NCBI GenBank assembly: GCA_023426375.1
Contig: JAFAAV010000051.1
Location: 1-64,000, forward strand
Reading direction: 5' to 3'
DNA length: 64,000 nt
Source of the DNA: Actinomycetes bacterium
GTDB lineage: Bacteria > Actinomycetota > Actinomycetes > Actinomycetales > Micrococcaceae
Shown here in pieces: positions 1 through 8,186 of this stretch. A program made the position numbers and the translations under genes. Below the pieces are notes generated by a model that did no database searches, had not been told where the DNA came from, and saw only the letters and a program-made list of their open reading frames with translations. Within the stretch, counting starts at the first letter, position 1; each line of letters starts with the position of its first letter.

Positions 1-173
1 AGGTCGACCAGGGTGGTGGTGTCGAAGACGGTCCACATCGTCTCCATCAGCCAGGCCGCGGCCCCGGCCATCGAGGAGGCGAGCCAGTCGAACGGGGCGG
101 CGATCAGGGACGCGGTGCCCTCACCGACGGCGTCGCACACGGTGGAGATGACGGGGATATCGCACACGCTCAC
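1..173 (-). CDS. Conjugal transfer channel protein, TrbL/VirB6-like (N-terminal part, cut by window edge)
   Basis: Fifty-seven codons are visible from a GTG start at 173, preceded by a strong AAAGGAGGGG ribosome-binding site at 180-189; the gene runs off the window. The visible start (VSVCDIPVISTVCDAVGEG, then an amphipathic stretch with FDWLASSMAGAAAWLMETMW) resembles the N-termini of actinobacterial TrbL/VirB6-type proteins, which form the inner-membrane channel of type IV secretion systems. The position, 31 bases after the DUF6112 pilin-like gene on the same strand, fits that role. The family call is from memory of such N-termini and context; only a small part of the protein is present. 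Confidence 0.5.
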   Translation of the reverse strand, partial: MSVCDIPVISTVCDAVGEGTASLIAAPFDWLASSMAGAAAWLMETMWTVFDTTTLVD

Positions 174-204
174 GGAGCACCCCTCCTTTCACACGCAGAA
201 GGGG

Positions 205-474
205 TCAGACCTGCTGGCCGACGTTCCAGCCGAAGTTCACCAGCGCGACGGCGGCGCCGCAGATCACGGCCGCGCCGCAGGAGATCAGCAGCCCCGTCTT
301 CCCCCGCCCGGCCAGATGGGGGTTCGAGGAGTTGGAGCCGTAAGCCCAGATGATCGCGGAGACGATCAACGCGAGCACGGACAGGATCAGGCCGACGGTC
401 ATCACGGCGCCGACGATGGTGCGCAGCTGCTCGATGCCTGGCAGGCCGCTGGAGTTGGGGTCGATGTCGATCAC
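205..474 (-). CDS. DUF6112 small membrane protein (pilin-like, copy 2)
   Basis: This 89-aa protein has two hydrophobic segments (about residues 20-45 and 60-82) separated by a short polar loop containing GSNSSNPHLAGRGKTG. The pattern is like VirB2-type pilin precursors, and I recognise it as the DUF6112 family found in actinobacterial conjugation clusters. The GTG at 474 is chosen because GAAAGGG lies just upstream; an in-frame start at 543 would add residues absent from the paralog. A divergent paralog of the same length lies at 3502-3768. The likely role is a pilus or channel subunit of the transfer apparatus, inferred from family and neighbours. Confidence 0.7.
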   Translation of the reverse strand: MIDIDPNSSGLPGIEQLRTIVGAVMTVGLILSVLALIVSAIIWAYGSNSSNPHLAGRGKTGLLISCGAAVICGAAVALVNFGWNVGQQV

Positions 475-546
475 GATGTGCCCTTTCACAAGACGAGAGA
501 CAGTTCCGACCGCCAGGTGCACCTCGCCCCCCTCCGGGCACACGAA

Positions 547-573
547 CGGCCCGCCCCGAGTGGGGGCGGGCCG
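547..573. terminator. GC-rich hairpin between cargo and pilin gene
   Basis: Perfect 11-base arms (CGGCCCGCCCC at 547-557 and its complement at 563-573) with a 5-base loop. There is no clear T-run, so it may be a weak terminator or a structured 5' leader of the DUF6112 gene at 205-474. It lies next to a second hairpin at 652-683. Confidence 0.35.
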
Positions 574-651
574 AGAGGAAGGAGTACAGGGATTCGGGGT
601 TATCGGCGCTTGGGTTCGCTCACGTGGCCCCGACCCGAAGTTGAACGTTTG

Positions 652-683
652 AACCCTGCCCCGCTTGATCGCGGGGCAGGGTT
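652..683. terminator. Bidirectional terminator after the NAD(P)-binding gene
   Basis: Perfect inverted repeat: AACCCTGCCCCGC at 652-664 and its complement at 671-683, with a 6-base loop, followed on the plus strand by a T-rich tail (gtttcgttg). It lies downstream of the minus-strand cargo genes that end at 794 and probably isolates that cargo from the downstream transfer genes. Confidence 0.5.
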
Positions 684-793
684 GTTTCGTTGTGTGGTCT
701 GGGTCGAGAGCCTCTGTGCGGTGGGGTGGTGGGGTCGCTTGTTCGTGGAAGATGCGACCCCACCATGTGATCGGTTCTCGGGTCGGCGGGCGC

Positions 794-1444
794 TCAGTGG
801 GCGACGGTGAACCGTTGCCGGGAGTGGGCCGGGGTCTCGATCTCGTCGAGGATCGCGACGGCGTAGTCCTCCACGGAGATGCTGCTGGTGCCGTTCTCGT
901 CGGTGATCAGCTCGTCCAGGGCCGTGCGGTAGGCGCCGGTGCGCTCTCCGGGGGCGATGTTCGCGGCGGGGCTGACGTTGGTCCAGTCCACGTCGGTGAC
1001 GGTGCGGTAGTAATCGAGCGCGTCGCCGTGGGCGTGCATGATCTGCAGCAGGCCCTCGGGCAGGCCCGGGGCGTCCCAGACCTGCTTCCCGTCGGGGGTG
1101 CGCAGGGATCCGGCGCCGCCGACGGTGACCAGGCGCGGGGCCTGCTCCCCGAGGGTGCGCAGGCCCTCGACGAGGGCGCGGGCGGCCGGTTCGATGGTGG
1201 CCGCGTGCCCGGGCCCGTCCCCGCCGCCGACCGCGCTGATCACCGCGTCCTGGCCCTTGGCGGCGGCTGCCACCGAGGCCGGATCCAGGGCGTCGCCGGT
1301 GATGACGGTCAGGCGCGGGTGGGAGGCCGTGACTTTGGCGGGGTCGCGGACCACGGCGGTGACCGGGTGGCCGCGGTCGAGTGCCTCGGCGACGATGCGG
1401 GAGCCGATGGTGCCGGTGGCGCCGAAGACAGCGATGTTGACCAT
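794..1444 (-). CDS. NAD(P)-binding epimerase/NmrA-like protein
   Basis: This 216-aa Rossmann-fold protein of the atypical short-chain dehydrogenase type has the N-terminal dinucleotide motif GATGTIGS (residues about 8-15) right after the first beta strand, and AVVRDPAK after beta 2, which suggests NADP preference. Members of this NmrA/YwnB-like group act as NADP sensors or flavin/quinone-type reductases; the substrate cannot be deduced. It starts at ATG 1444 behind AAAGGA and follows the DsbA-like gene by 45 bases, so the two are probably co-transcribed. An AraC regulator is divergent. A second family member lies at 15218-15874. Confidence 0.8.
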   Translation of the reverse strand: MVNIAVFGATGTIGSRIVAEALDRGHPVTAVVRDPAKVTASHPRLTVITGDALDPASVAAAAKGQDAVISAVGGGDGPGHAATIEPAARALVEGLRTLGEQAPRLVTVGGAGSLRTPDGKQVWDAPGLPEGLLQIMHAHGDALDYYRTVTDVDWTNVSPAANIAPGERTGAYRTALDELITDENGTSSISVEDYAVAILDEIETPAHSRQRFTVAH

Positions 1445-1489
1445 GAGGGGTGTCCTTTCGAAGGGGCGGGTGGTGCGGGAATCGACGGG

Positions 1490-2125
1490 TCAGGAGGCAG
1501 GGGTGAGGTGGGCGTCCAGGGCGGCGGTGAGGGCCTCGGTCGTGGAGACCGGTCCGCCTAGGCGGTGCGTCCCGGTGGCGGTGTGCAGCAGCAGGGTCGG
1601 GTACTGGCTCACGCCGATCCGGCGCAGGGTGCGGACGTCTTCCTGCGCCTCGGCGCGCACTGCCGGGTCGGCCCAGTCGGCGGCGACGGCCTCGGCGTCG
1701 AGACCGTGGTCGGTGGCGATGGAGCGGTAGACCGAGAGTTCGCGCAGGTCGAGCCCCTGCCGATACCAGGCGTCCTGGATCGCTGCGGCGAATTCCAGGG
1801 CGCGCTCCGGGGCCTGTCGGCGCAGGGCCACCAGGCCGACGGCCGGCGCGGCGGAGTCCATCACCGTGGTGCCCTCGGCGAGCAGCCGCTGATAGGGCTC
1901 CCCGAAGCTCGCCCCGGTCAACCCGGTGATGCGCTCATTGGCGGCCGGGATGTGCGGGTAGGCGCCAACCGCGCCGGCGGCGGCCCCCGCGAACAGGCCT
2001 CCGGAGAGGACCTGCAGCTGGATCCGATCGGCGTTGTCGGCGGCGAATCCGCGCAGCGACGGGGCGAACCCGTAGCACCAGCCGCAGTATGCGTCGAAGG
2101 CGTAGGTCAGCTGGGCGCGGCTCAT
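1490..2125 (-). CDS. DsbA-family thiol oxidoreductase (FrnE-like)
   Basis: This 211-aa thioredoxin-fold protein has a CGWC active site at residues about 14-17 (DAYCGWCYGFAP) and a helical insertion, typical of cytoplasmic DsbA/FrnE-like proteins. No signal peptide is seen, so it is expected in the cytoplasm, acting on disulfides or as a thiol-dependent reductase or isomerase. ATG 2125 has GAGGAG eight bases upstream. It forms a two-gene unit with the NAD(P)-binding gene, under a divergent AraC-type regulator, suggesting a small inducible redox or detoxification cassette. The substrate is unknown. Confidence 0.85.
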   Translation of the reverse strand: MSRAQLTYAFDAYCGWCYGFAPSLRGFAADNADRIQLQVLSGGLFAGAAAGAVGAYPHIPAANERITGLTGASFGEPYQRLLAEGTTVMDSAAPAVGLVALRRQAPERALEFAAAIQDAWYRQGLDLRELSVYRSIATDHGLDAEAVAADWADPAVRAEAQEDVRTLRRIGVSQYPTLLLHTATGTHRLGGPVSTTEALTAALDAHLTPAS

Positions 2126-2255
2126 GCGGATCTCCTCGTGATGGTGGGGAACGGTCAGAACACATGAACCCCGGTGACTTCCGGGTTCACGGCTTCTGTG
2201 TACGCCTCCAAACTTAGGGACCCCTCGGCCTTCGGGCGAGGTACCCTGAGACCCG

Positions 2256-3152
2256 ATGATGGTGAAAAACGGACACGACGAGATCCGGGACGTTCGCTAC
2301 CGCGCCCCGTCCCCGGAGGTGGGCGGCATCGAGGTGCTGTCCCTGGCCGAACTGCACCGGCGCATGGGCTCCCGTCCCGGCCTGGACACCGCCCAGCGGA
2401 TCGACTTCCACCAGCTGCTCACCGTCCACCGCGGGGCGCTGCGCCACATGGTCGACTTCACCGACCACACCCTCGATCCGGGGTCGTGGCTGTGGGTGCG
2501 CCCCGGACAGATCCAACAGTTCCGCCAATCCTCCGGGGTCACCGGGACGCTGGTGCTGTTCCAGCCCGGCGTCCTCGACACCCCGACCGCCGCCCAGACC
2601 CGCCTGGAGGACCCGTTCGGCCGCACCCACTGGCAATTGTCCGACGAGGATGCCGATGCCACAGGCCGTGCACTGGAGCATCTCGTGCACGCGTTCGGCT
2701 CCACCGGACTGCTTCCCGCTCCGGTGCGCTCCCGTGTTCTTGAGCACCTGCTGGCTGTGCTGCTGCTGCAGCTGACCCACCCGATCACGCCTCTGGGCAG
2801 CCCGGCGGCCGAGGGCACCGAGACCTTCCTGCGGTTCCGCACAGCGGTCGAGGAACGATTCACCCGGACCCGGCACGTGGGCGACTACGCGCGGGCACTG
2901 GGCTACTCACCGCGCACCCTCACCCGGGCGACCACGGCCGCCGCCGGGATGAGCGCCAAGGAGTTCATCGACGCCCGCGTGGTGCTGGAGGCAAAACGCC
3001 TCCTGGCCCACGGGGAGGACCCCGTGGCGCGGATCGCCGCCCGGTTCGGCTTCGATGACGCCAGCAACTTCGTCAAGTACTTCGCCCTGCGCGCAGGCAC
3101 CACACCAGCAGCCTTCCGACATCGCTACCAAATCGGTAGCAATCAGCAATGA
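2256..3152 (+). CDS. AraC-family transcriptional regulator of the dsbA-like cassette
   Basis: This 298-aa protein has an N-terminal cupin-like sensing region (about 1-150) and a C-terminal double helix-turn-helix (about 205-295), ending in the typical DPVARIAARFGFDDASNFVKYFALRAGTTPAAFR signature region of AraC/XylS proteins. It is transcribed divergently from the DsbA-like and NAD(P)-binding genes with about 130 bases between, the usual arrangement for a regulator of its neighbours. Two adjacent ATG codons (2256 and 2259) are possible starts. It differs from the two closely related AraC genes at 11611 and 22372. Confidence 0.85.
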   Translation: MMVKNGHDEIRDVRYRAPSPEVGGIEVLSLAELHRRMGSRPGLDTAQRIDFHQLLTVHRGALRHMVDFTDHTLDPGSWLWVRPGQIQQFRQSSGVTGTLVLFQPGVLDTPTAAQTRLEDPFGRTHWQLSDEDADATGRALEHLVHAFGSTGLLPAPVRSRVLEHLLAVLLLQLTHPITPLGSPAAEGTETFLRFRTAVEERFTRTRHVGDYARALGYSPRTLTRATTAAAGMSAKEFIDARVVLEAKRLLAHGEDPVARIAARFGFDDASNFVKYFALRAGTTPAAFRHRYQIGSNQQ

Positions 3153-3501
3153 CAAGGCATGATGATTCCGCCGTCATCTTCAGACCTCACGGGGCCTCAT
3201 GCTCCGAACCGACGACGGATCGCACGGTGCGAGGAGATCACCCACCGTAAGGACGGAGACAAGGCGCGAGCAGTGTCGCGCTATCTTGCGATGGTGCCGG
3301 GATTTCGAGCTCCGCCAACGCCCAGTCCGGAGCGGCGTGTGCGGTGAAACGGGCCCCTACTCCAGCCGCCGAATGGAGCGGAGCATTCGCCTTCGTCGTC
3401 TACGTGCGGGCGGGGGCCGGCGATGTAGTAAGCGGCCAACTGGGGGCCAGGTAGGTAGCGAAGGGCCATCTTCGATGCACTCCTACAACGAGGGTTGGTG
3501 G
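3153..3501. other. Non-coding stretch with remnant of the HTH-gene 5' end
   Basis: No convincing gene. On the minus strand, about 3218-3290 aligns without gaps to 46247-46319, the 5' end of the helix-turn-helix gene at 45877-46320; shared blocks include gcacggtgcga and gtgtcgcgcta. I read this as a remnant of that gene family at the outer edge of the araC/dsbA cargo. The alignment was made by eye. Confidence 0.35.
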
Positions 3502-3768
3502 TTAGAGCTGGTTGCCGATGGTGATGAGCCAGTTCAGCCACGCCACGCCGGCGCCGGCGAGGATCGCGCCGGCGAAGGAGACGAACACCCCGGCCCGGCC
3601 GCGGGCGGCGAGCTGGTAGTTGCCGTTGCTGGACCCGATCGCCCAGCAGACACCTGAGACGATCAGCATCATCACCGCCACGATCAGCACGAACATCAAC
3701 ACGGCGCCGGCGACCTCCCGCAGGTCCTCGATGCCCGACAGCCCTTCGAAATCCGGAAACACTCCCAT
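3502..3768 (-). CDS. DUF6112 small membrane protein (pilin-like, copy 1)
   Basis: This 88-aa protein has two membrane segments, MFVLIVAVMMLIVSGVCWAI and a second near the C-terminus, separated by GSSNGNYQLAARGRAG. It is clearly paralogous to the protein at 205-474 (same length, shared GIE-LR start, IGS-N loop and N-IGNQL-like end). ATG 3768 overlaps the stop of the M23 peptidase as TGATG, so translation is coupled. An in-frame GTG at 3771 is the alternative start. The likely role is a pilin or channel component of the conjugation machinery. Confidence 0.7.
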   Translation of the reverse strand: MGVFPDFEGLSGIEDLREVAGAVLMFVLIVAVMMLIVSGVCWAIGSSNGNYQLAARGRAGVFVSFAGAILAGAGVAWLNWLITIGNQL

Positions 3769-5414
3769 CACCCATCACCGCCCTTCACGGTGATGTGGAG
3801 GTGGTCGAAGTGTCCGCCGGTCACATCTGAGGGGTCGTGCATCCCGCCGCCGCCGTAATCGCGCCAGCCCTCGTCGGCACGGGCGAGGGACCAGATCTTG
3901 CCCTGCCAGATCAGGTACTCCACCCCGAGGATCTCGGCGTGCGCTTGGAGCCAGTCGGTGACCTGCCACCCGTACTCGAGCTGGGCCGGGGTCGGGTACT
4001 GGCCGATCGCGTTCCCGAACGCCACATCACACGCCCGCCCGATCGGATGCTCGGACTTCGATCCCGGCCGGGGCGAGTAGCACGCCCACGTCGACTCCGG
4101 AAACGCGGCGAGGGTCTGTTCGTAGACGCTGCGCATCCGCACCGTGATCTGCCCGCCACTCGTGGGATCGTCCACCAGCTCATCCGGGTCGCCCTCCACC
4201 GGCGACGGATCACCCGGCGCACCCTGCCGGGTGCCGCAGCCGTCCTGCCCGGGCGGGGTGACGTCGGACTCGTCGAGGTCGGCGGCGTCGTGGTCGTTGA
4301 GCCACTTCGCGGGATCGATGTACTCGCCGTCGGTGCCGCCGTCGCGGACCTCGAAATGCAGATGCGGCCCCGTGGACATGCCGCTGCTGCCGACGTCGGC
4401 GATGTGCTGCCCCGCCCGCACTCGGTCGCCCGCGCTGACGTGGATGCCGTGCTCCCAGGAGTGCGCGTACGCGGTCGCGATCGTTCGGCCGTCGATGCGG
4501 TGCTCGATGACGACGAGGCCCCCGTAACCGCCGGAGAACTCCGCCACGGTGACCGTGCCGTCCGCGGCGGCGAGGATCGGCGTGCCGTCCGGGGCCGAGA
4601 AATCGCTGCCGGTGTGGAAGGACTGCTCCCCGGTGATCGGATGCACCCTCGGCCCAAACGGGCTGGTCGGCACCCAGGTGCCCTCCGGCAGTGGGAACAC
4701 CACCCGCGACGACTCGACCGGCTCCGCACTCACCAGGACCGCTGCTCGTGTGGGGCCGGGGTCGCCGCTGCCGCTGAGGGCGGTGAAGATGTCCTCGGCG
4801 ACGGGCTCGTAATTGTCGTACCGGTCCGGGAACGCCGACACCTCCACCGCCTGGGCGGCTTCGCCCTTGCCCATCTGCTCCCACCCGGGAATGTCCAGCA
4901 GCCCCCGCGGCGAGCCGGCGTTGGGGCCGCCCGGGCCGCCGAAGAACGCGGCGGCCTGGTAGTCGGGGTCCATGAGCTCGGCGACGGTGCCCCACCCGGC
5001 GGCCGGGCGCATCTGAAACAGCCCCAACGAGTCGTGGTCTGAGCCATTGCCGTCGTTCGGATACTCGCCGCTCTCCGGATACGCGCCGGTGTTGGCGAGC
5101 ATCCGCATCCGCGACTCGGTCAGCGCCGCCATCAACGCGATGATGATCCCGTCGCGCCCGACCCCGTCGGTGGTCGAACCGGTCTCGATAATCGTGGCGG
5201 CGTGTGTGAGCTCGGCTCGTCCGAGGACGATCGGTTCCCCGTTGCGGGTGGTGGAGGTCAGCTCATCCGGGATGTCGCCGACCTGCACGCTGCCGCCAGG
5301 GGCTGCGCAAGAGGCGGCGGAGGGGTTGACGAGCAGCCCGACCGAGACGAGCACGACCATCGGGCCGAGCATGACGAGGGCGACCAGCCCCGCGATCGCT
5401 TTGCGCAGCATCAA
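3768..5414 (-). CDS. Conjugation-associated M23 peptidoglycan hydrolase
   Basis: This 548-aa exported wall hydrolase has an N-terminal hydrophobic signal/anchor (about 5-32), then a region with lytic-transglycosylase-like features (ALTESRMRML, SLGLFQMRP). The M23/LytM endopeptidase domain follows, with zinc motifs HTGSDF (about 266) and HLHFEV (about 349). The C-terminal domain has GRACDVAF and FDHLHITV, resembling a D-Ala-D-Ala peptidase-like fold seen in actinobacterial transfer proteins. It would open the cell wall locally during assembly of the transfer apparatus, like VirB1. It lies between the membrane-anchored protein (5431) and the pilin-like gene, with which it overlaps. Confidence 0.85.
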   Translation of the reverse strand: MMLRKAIAGLVALVMLGPMVVLVSVGLLVNPSAASCAAPGGSVQVGDIPDELTSTTRNGEPIVLGRAELTHAATIIETGSTTDGVGRDGIIIALMAALTESRMRMLANTGAYPESGEYPNDGNGSDHDSLGLFQMRPAAGWGTVAELMDPDYQAAAFFGGPGGPNAGSPRGLLDIPGWEQMGKGEAAQAVEVSAFPDRYDNYEPVAEDIFTALSGSGDPGPTRAAVLVSAEPVESSRVVFPLPEGTWVPTSPFGPRVHPITGEQSFHTGSDFSAPDGTPILAAADGTVTVAEFSGGYGGLVVIEHRIDGRTIATAYAHSWEHGIHVSAGDRVRAGQHIADVGSSGMSTGPHLHFEVRDGGTDGEYIDPAKWLNDHDAADLDESDVTPPGQDGCGTRQGAPGDPSPVEGDPDELVDDPTSGGQITVRMRSVYEQTLAAFPESTWACYSPRPGSKSEHPIGRACDVAFGNAIGQYPTPAQLEYGWQVTDWLQAHAEILGVEYLIWQGKIWSLARADEGWRDYGGGGMHDPSDVTGGHFDHLHITVKGGDG

Positions 5415-5430
5415 AGTCTCCTCCCCGGTC

Positions 5431-6102
5431 TTAGCGCAGGGGCTGGTCGAGGACGGACAAGCGCAGCAGATAGCAGGGGTCGCCGTCGGACGGGCAGGTC
5501 AGGAAGATCGTGAACGCCACCTCATGCGCGCTCGACGTCGGTTTGTCGTTCCAGATGCCCTGCCGGTGGCGGATGCCCTCGACCGTGTACGCGGTGGTCC
5601 CCGGCGCCAGCTGCCCCGGCTGCGCCTGCGCTTCGGCCTCCGCCCACGCCGCAGGCACGAACACGTCCGTGATCTCCAGGTGCTGGGTGGTGGAGTATTT
5701 GCGCAGCTCGACCCAGGTGTCCCGGTTCGGGAGGTAGCCGGCGATGTCGGAGGCGAGACCGGCCTGCTCGATCCCGGAAGGGTCGGCAACGGCCAGGAGC
5801 ACGCTGGTGTGGTCCAGCGGCATCAACCCGCTGGTCGTATCCCACCCGAACAACGCCTCGGCCACCAGCCGGGCGAACTCCTCCGGGTCGTCGGTCTCGG
5901 GGATCGACGCCAGCTCCCGCGGCCCCTGGGCCGTCGTGCCCGGTGCGGTCGGTGACGGACGCGAAGGCGGCGGGTCGCTGCTGGTGGTGCGGGGGCCGGA
6001 GACAAGGCCGTAGACGCCGACGCCGACCAACAGCAGCACGACGACCGCGGCCGCGATGACGACCAGTCGGCGTCGGGAACGAGAAGCATCTGTCGGGTTC
6101 AT
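5431..6102 (-). CDS. Membrane-anchored conjugal transfer accessory protein (unknown function)
   Basis: The protein is 223 aa from ATG 6102; an in-frame start at 6147 would add 15 atypical residues. A short basic cytoplasmic tail (SRSRRRL) is followed by one transmembrane helix (VVIAAAVVVLLLVGVGVYGLV), a Pro/Ser/Thr-rich linker and an extracytoplasmic domain of about 150 residues with a Cys pair near the end (LTCPSDGDPCYLL). The topology resembles VirB8/TcpC-like subunits of Gram-positive transfer systems, but I cannot assign it by motif. It is co-directional with the M23 peptidase, 16 bases downstream. Confidence 0.6.
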   Translation of the reverse strand: MNPTDASRSRRRLVVIAAAVVVLLLVGVGVYGLVSGPRTTSSDPPPSRPSPTAPGTTAQGPRELASIPETDDPEEFARLVAEALFGWDTTSGLMPLDHTSVLLAVADPSGIEQAGLASDIAGYLPNRDTWVELRKYSTTQHLEITDVFVPAAWAEAEAQAQPGQLAPGTTAYTVEGIRHRQGIWNDKPTSSAHEVAFTIFLTCPSDGDPCYLLRLSVLDQPLR

Positions 6103-6177
6103 GCCCACCAGGTGCGCCCTAACGCACATCCGCCCCGGCACCCACACAGGGGTCCGGGGCGGCGAGAAGCTGGAGGG

Positions 6178-7188
6178 TCAGAGGGCGTGCAGATGCCGCA
6201 CCGCACCTTCACCGTCTTCGCGGTCTTCGTCGTCGCTGGGGGTGTTGTGGTCGCGTGCGGCGGTGAGGGCGGTGGCGAAGCGGGCGGTGCCGTCGGCGAT
6301 CGTCAGGAACATCTCGATCTGCTCATCGGTGAGCTCGCGGGCGAGCACCGCCGGATCGTAATGCGTCCACCAGTCGACGAGCTCGCCCCAGATCACCACG
6401 AACGATCGCATGGTCCACACGGTGAGCCCGGTCGGTGCGGGAGTGGCCGTCTTCTTCGTGCGGCGGGGCCGGTTCTTGGCGCGGGCGACCGCCTCCTGCG
6501 CGAGCCGGTCCAGCTCCGCATCCCGGCTCCGGGCGGGGCCTGCGATGAGGGCGCGGATCTCCTCGAAGATCGGATGCACCGGCGCGCCCGATTCGATCCT
6601 GGCCAATGCGTCCGCCACGGCTGCGCGGGTGTCGTCGGGGAGGTCGTCACGGTCGGCGGCCCGCTGGATCGCCTCGATCTTGTCCAGCGTCCGGTAGGAC
6701 GCCGCTCCCGGGATCATCGCCGCCGCCTGCTGCCGCGTCTCACCCGCCGGAGCCTGTGACGGTGCCGGAAATTTTCCGCCACCGTCCTGGCCACCGGCGG
6801 GTTGGTGGTCGCTGGTGAAGCGGGAAGCTTCCTGACGGCGGGCGGCGTCCTCGGCGAGGAGGGTCTTGAGCTCGCGGTAGAGGGACGCGGCTTCGAGTGG
6901 GGTGAGGTCTTTGTGCAGCAGGTTGTCGTCCTGCTCCGCCAGCAGATGCCCGAGCCGGTCCGAGATCCCTTGCCGCACCCACACGTTCACGGTGCGCCAG
7001 CCGAGTTGCTGGATCGCGGCGAGCCGGCGCCTGCCGCACACGAGCACCCCGTCGGGGGTGATCGTCGGGGGCTGGAGCAGCCCGTCGCGGGCGATGGACG
7101 CGGCCAGGGCGTCGATGTCGCCCAGGTCGGTGCGGTGCCGGTTCCCGATCCTGATCGAGGACACGGCCCGTTCCAGCTCGATGCTCAT
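6178..7188 (-). CDS. ParB/Spo0J-like nuclease-domain protein
   Basis: This 336-aa protein has an N-terminal ParB domain. It begins with a short strand (IRIGNRHRTDLGDIDALAASI), then GLLQPPTITPDGVLVCGRRRLAAIQQLGW, the ParB box containing the G-RR-A segment that binds nucleotide in CTP-dependent ParB proteins. The long C-terminal half is helical and not recognisable, with a basic patch (RPRRTKK). There is no ParA partner nearby, so its role may be in element maintenance or transfer rather than classic partition. It overlaps the upstream gene by 4 bases (ATGA). Confidence 0.75.
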   Translation of the reverse strand: MSIELERAVSSIRIGNRHRTDLGDIDALAASIARDGLLQPPTITPDGVLVCGRRRLAAIQQLGWRTVNVWVRQGISDRLGHLLAEQDDNLLHKDLTPLEAASLYRELKTLLAEDAARRQEASRFTSDHQPAGGQDGGGKFPAPSQAPAGETRQQAAAMIPGAASYRTLDKIEAIQRAADRDDLPDDTRAAVADALARIESGAPVHPIFEEIRALIAGPARSRDAELDRLAQEAVARAKNRPRRTKKTATPAPTGLTVWTMRSFVVIWGELVDWWTHYDPAVLARELTDEQIEMFLTIADGTARFATALTAARDHNTPSDDEDREDGEGAVRHLHAL

Positions 7189-8066
7189 CGCCCGCCCCCA
7201 TGCCTCGGCGCCGCGAGTGACACGGTGAGCACCAGGTCATCGTCGTGCAGCAGCACCGGCAGCGTCTCACCGATCAGCAGGCGCAGCAGGATGCCCCGCC
7301 CCGCTGAGGTGGCGGCGATCCCGGGTGCGGGGTTGCCGAGCAGTGCCCGCAGCAGCGCCGTCCACGACGAGCCGGGCAGGTCGAGCAGGGCGCGGGAGTG
7401 CTGGTCGCGGCGCAGCACCTCGAACGCGGACTGCCGGGACCCGGCACGGGCGAGGGCGTGGCAGACATGCTCGACCGCGGCCCGGGCCGTCTGGGCCGGC
7501 CAGCCGAGGACGGTGACGAACGCGATCGCGTCCTCCACCGCACCAGAAGCTGACGTGACCACCCCGGCGGGCTCGGCCGCCTCCCGCTCGCCCCCGTCCT
7601 CGCTGCTGTCGTCGTCGGGGTGGGGGTCGGTGATGTGGAACGCGGGATGGTAGTCATCCAGGGGGTTCTCACGGTCGGAGAGGCGTTCGGCGTCGTGGAA
7701 GATCGAGTAGTGCGGGCGGCGCGCCTGGTGCGTGGAGCACAGCAGCCCTTGACCGCGTTCCTCGGCGATGCAGGTGATCCGCACCGCGTGCGTGACCACC
7801 GCCCACGGGTCCGACGCCTCCCTGGCGGAGCGGGTGCGCATCACCTCGAACGCGGCACTGACGGCCTCCCACCGATCGAGGCCGTGCTTGCGGGCGAGGG
7901 CGGCGTACTTGTCGGCCGCGTACTGCATGAGCTTCGCGGCGGTCGGGTCGGTGCGCCACGCGCCCGGTCCTTCCTCGTGCAGCCGGGTCAGCAGGGCGCG
8001 CAGGCCTTCGGCGGTCGTGTAGTCCTCGCCGCCTCCCGGGGCGGCGGTCGTCGTGTGTGGGATCAT
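7185..8066 (-). CDS. Conserved hypothetical protein of actinobacterial conjugative elements
   Basis: The protein is 293 aa from ATG 8066, which has a strong AGGAGGT site 8 bases upstream; an in-frame start at 8168 would add 34 unlikely residues. It appears soluble and mostly helical. The central part is acidic (DPHPDDDSSEDGGE), flanked by helical domains (DRWEAVSAAFEVMRTRS; GWPAQTARAAVEHVCHALARAG). I do not recognise a catalytic motif. It is translationally coupled to the ParB-like gene and co-directional with the primase and antirestriction genes, so a role in replication or transfer regulation is possible but unproven. Confidence 0.6.
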   Translation of the reverse strand: MIPHTTTAAPGGGEDYTTAEGLRALLTRLHEEGPGAWRTDPTAAKLMQYAADKYAALARKHGLDRWEAVSAAFEVMRTRSAREASDPWAVVTHAVRITCIAEERGQGLLCSTHQARRPHYSIFHDAERLSDRENPLDDYHPAFHITDPHPDDDSSEDGGEREAAEPAGVVTSASGAVEDAIAFVTVLGWPAQTARAAVEHVCHALARAGSRQSAFEVLRRDQHSRALLDLPGSSWTALLRALLGNPAPGIAATSAGRGILLRLLIGETLPVLLHDDDLVLTVSLAAPRHGGGR

Positions 8067-8186
8067 CTCGGCACCTCCTGCCAGGCAGGTGCGCGCCGGT
8101 TCCCACGAGCAGCCGGGGCGATCACGGAAAGCGGGGCGGTCAGGGAAAGAACGTCGGATCGTGCGCATGACGGCTCACCCTCGGAG

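Noticed and set aside
3837..5042. Plus-strand 401-aa open frame opposite the M23 peptidase
   Set aside because: Shadow of a GC-rich gene, with low-complexity composition and no motifs.
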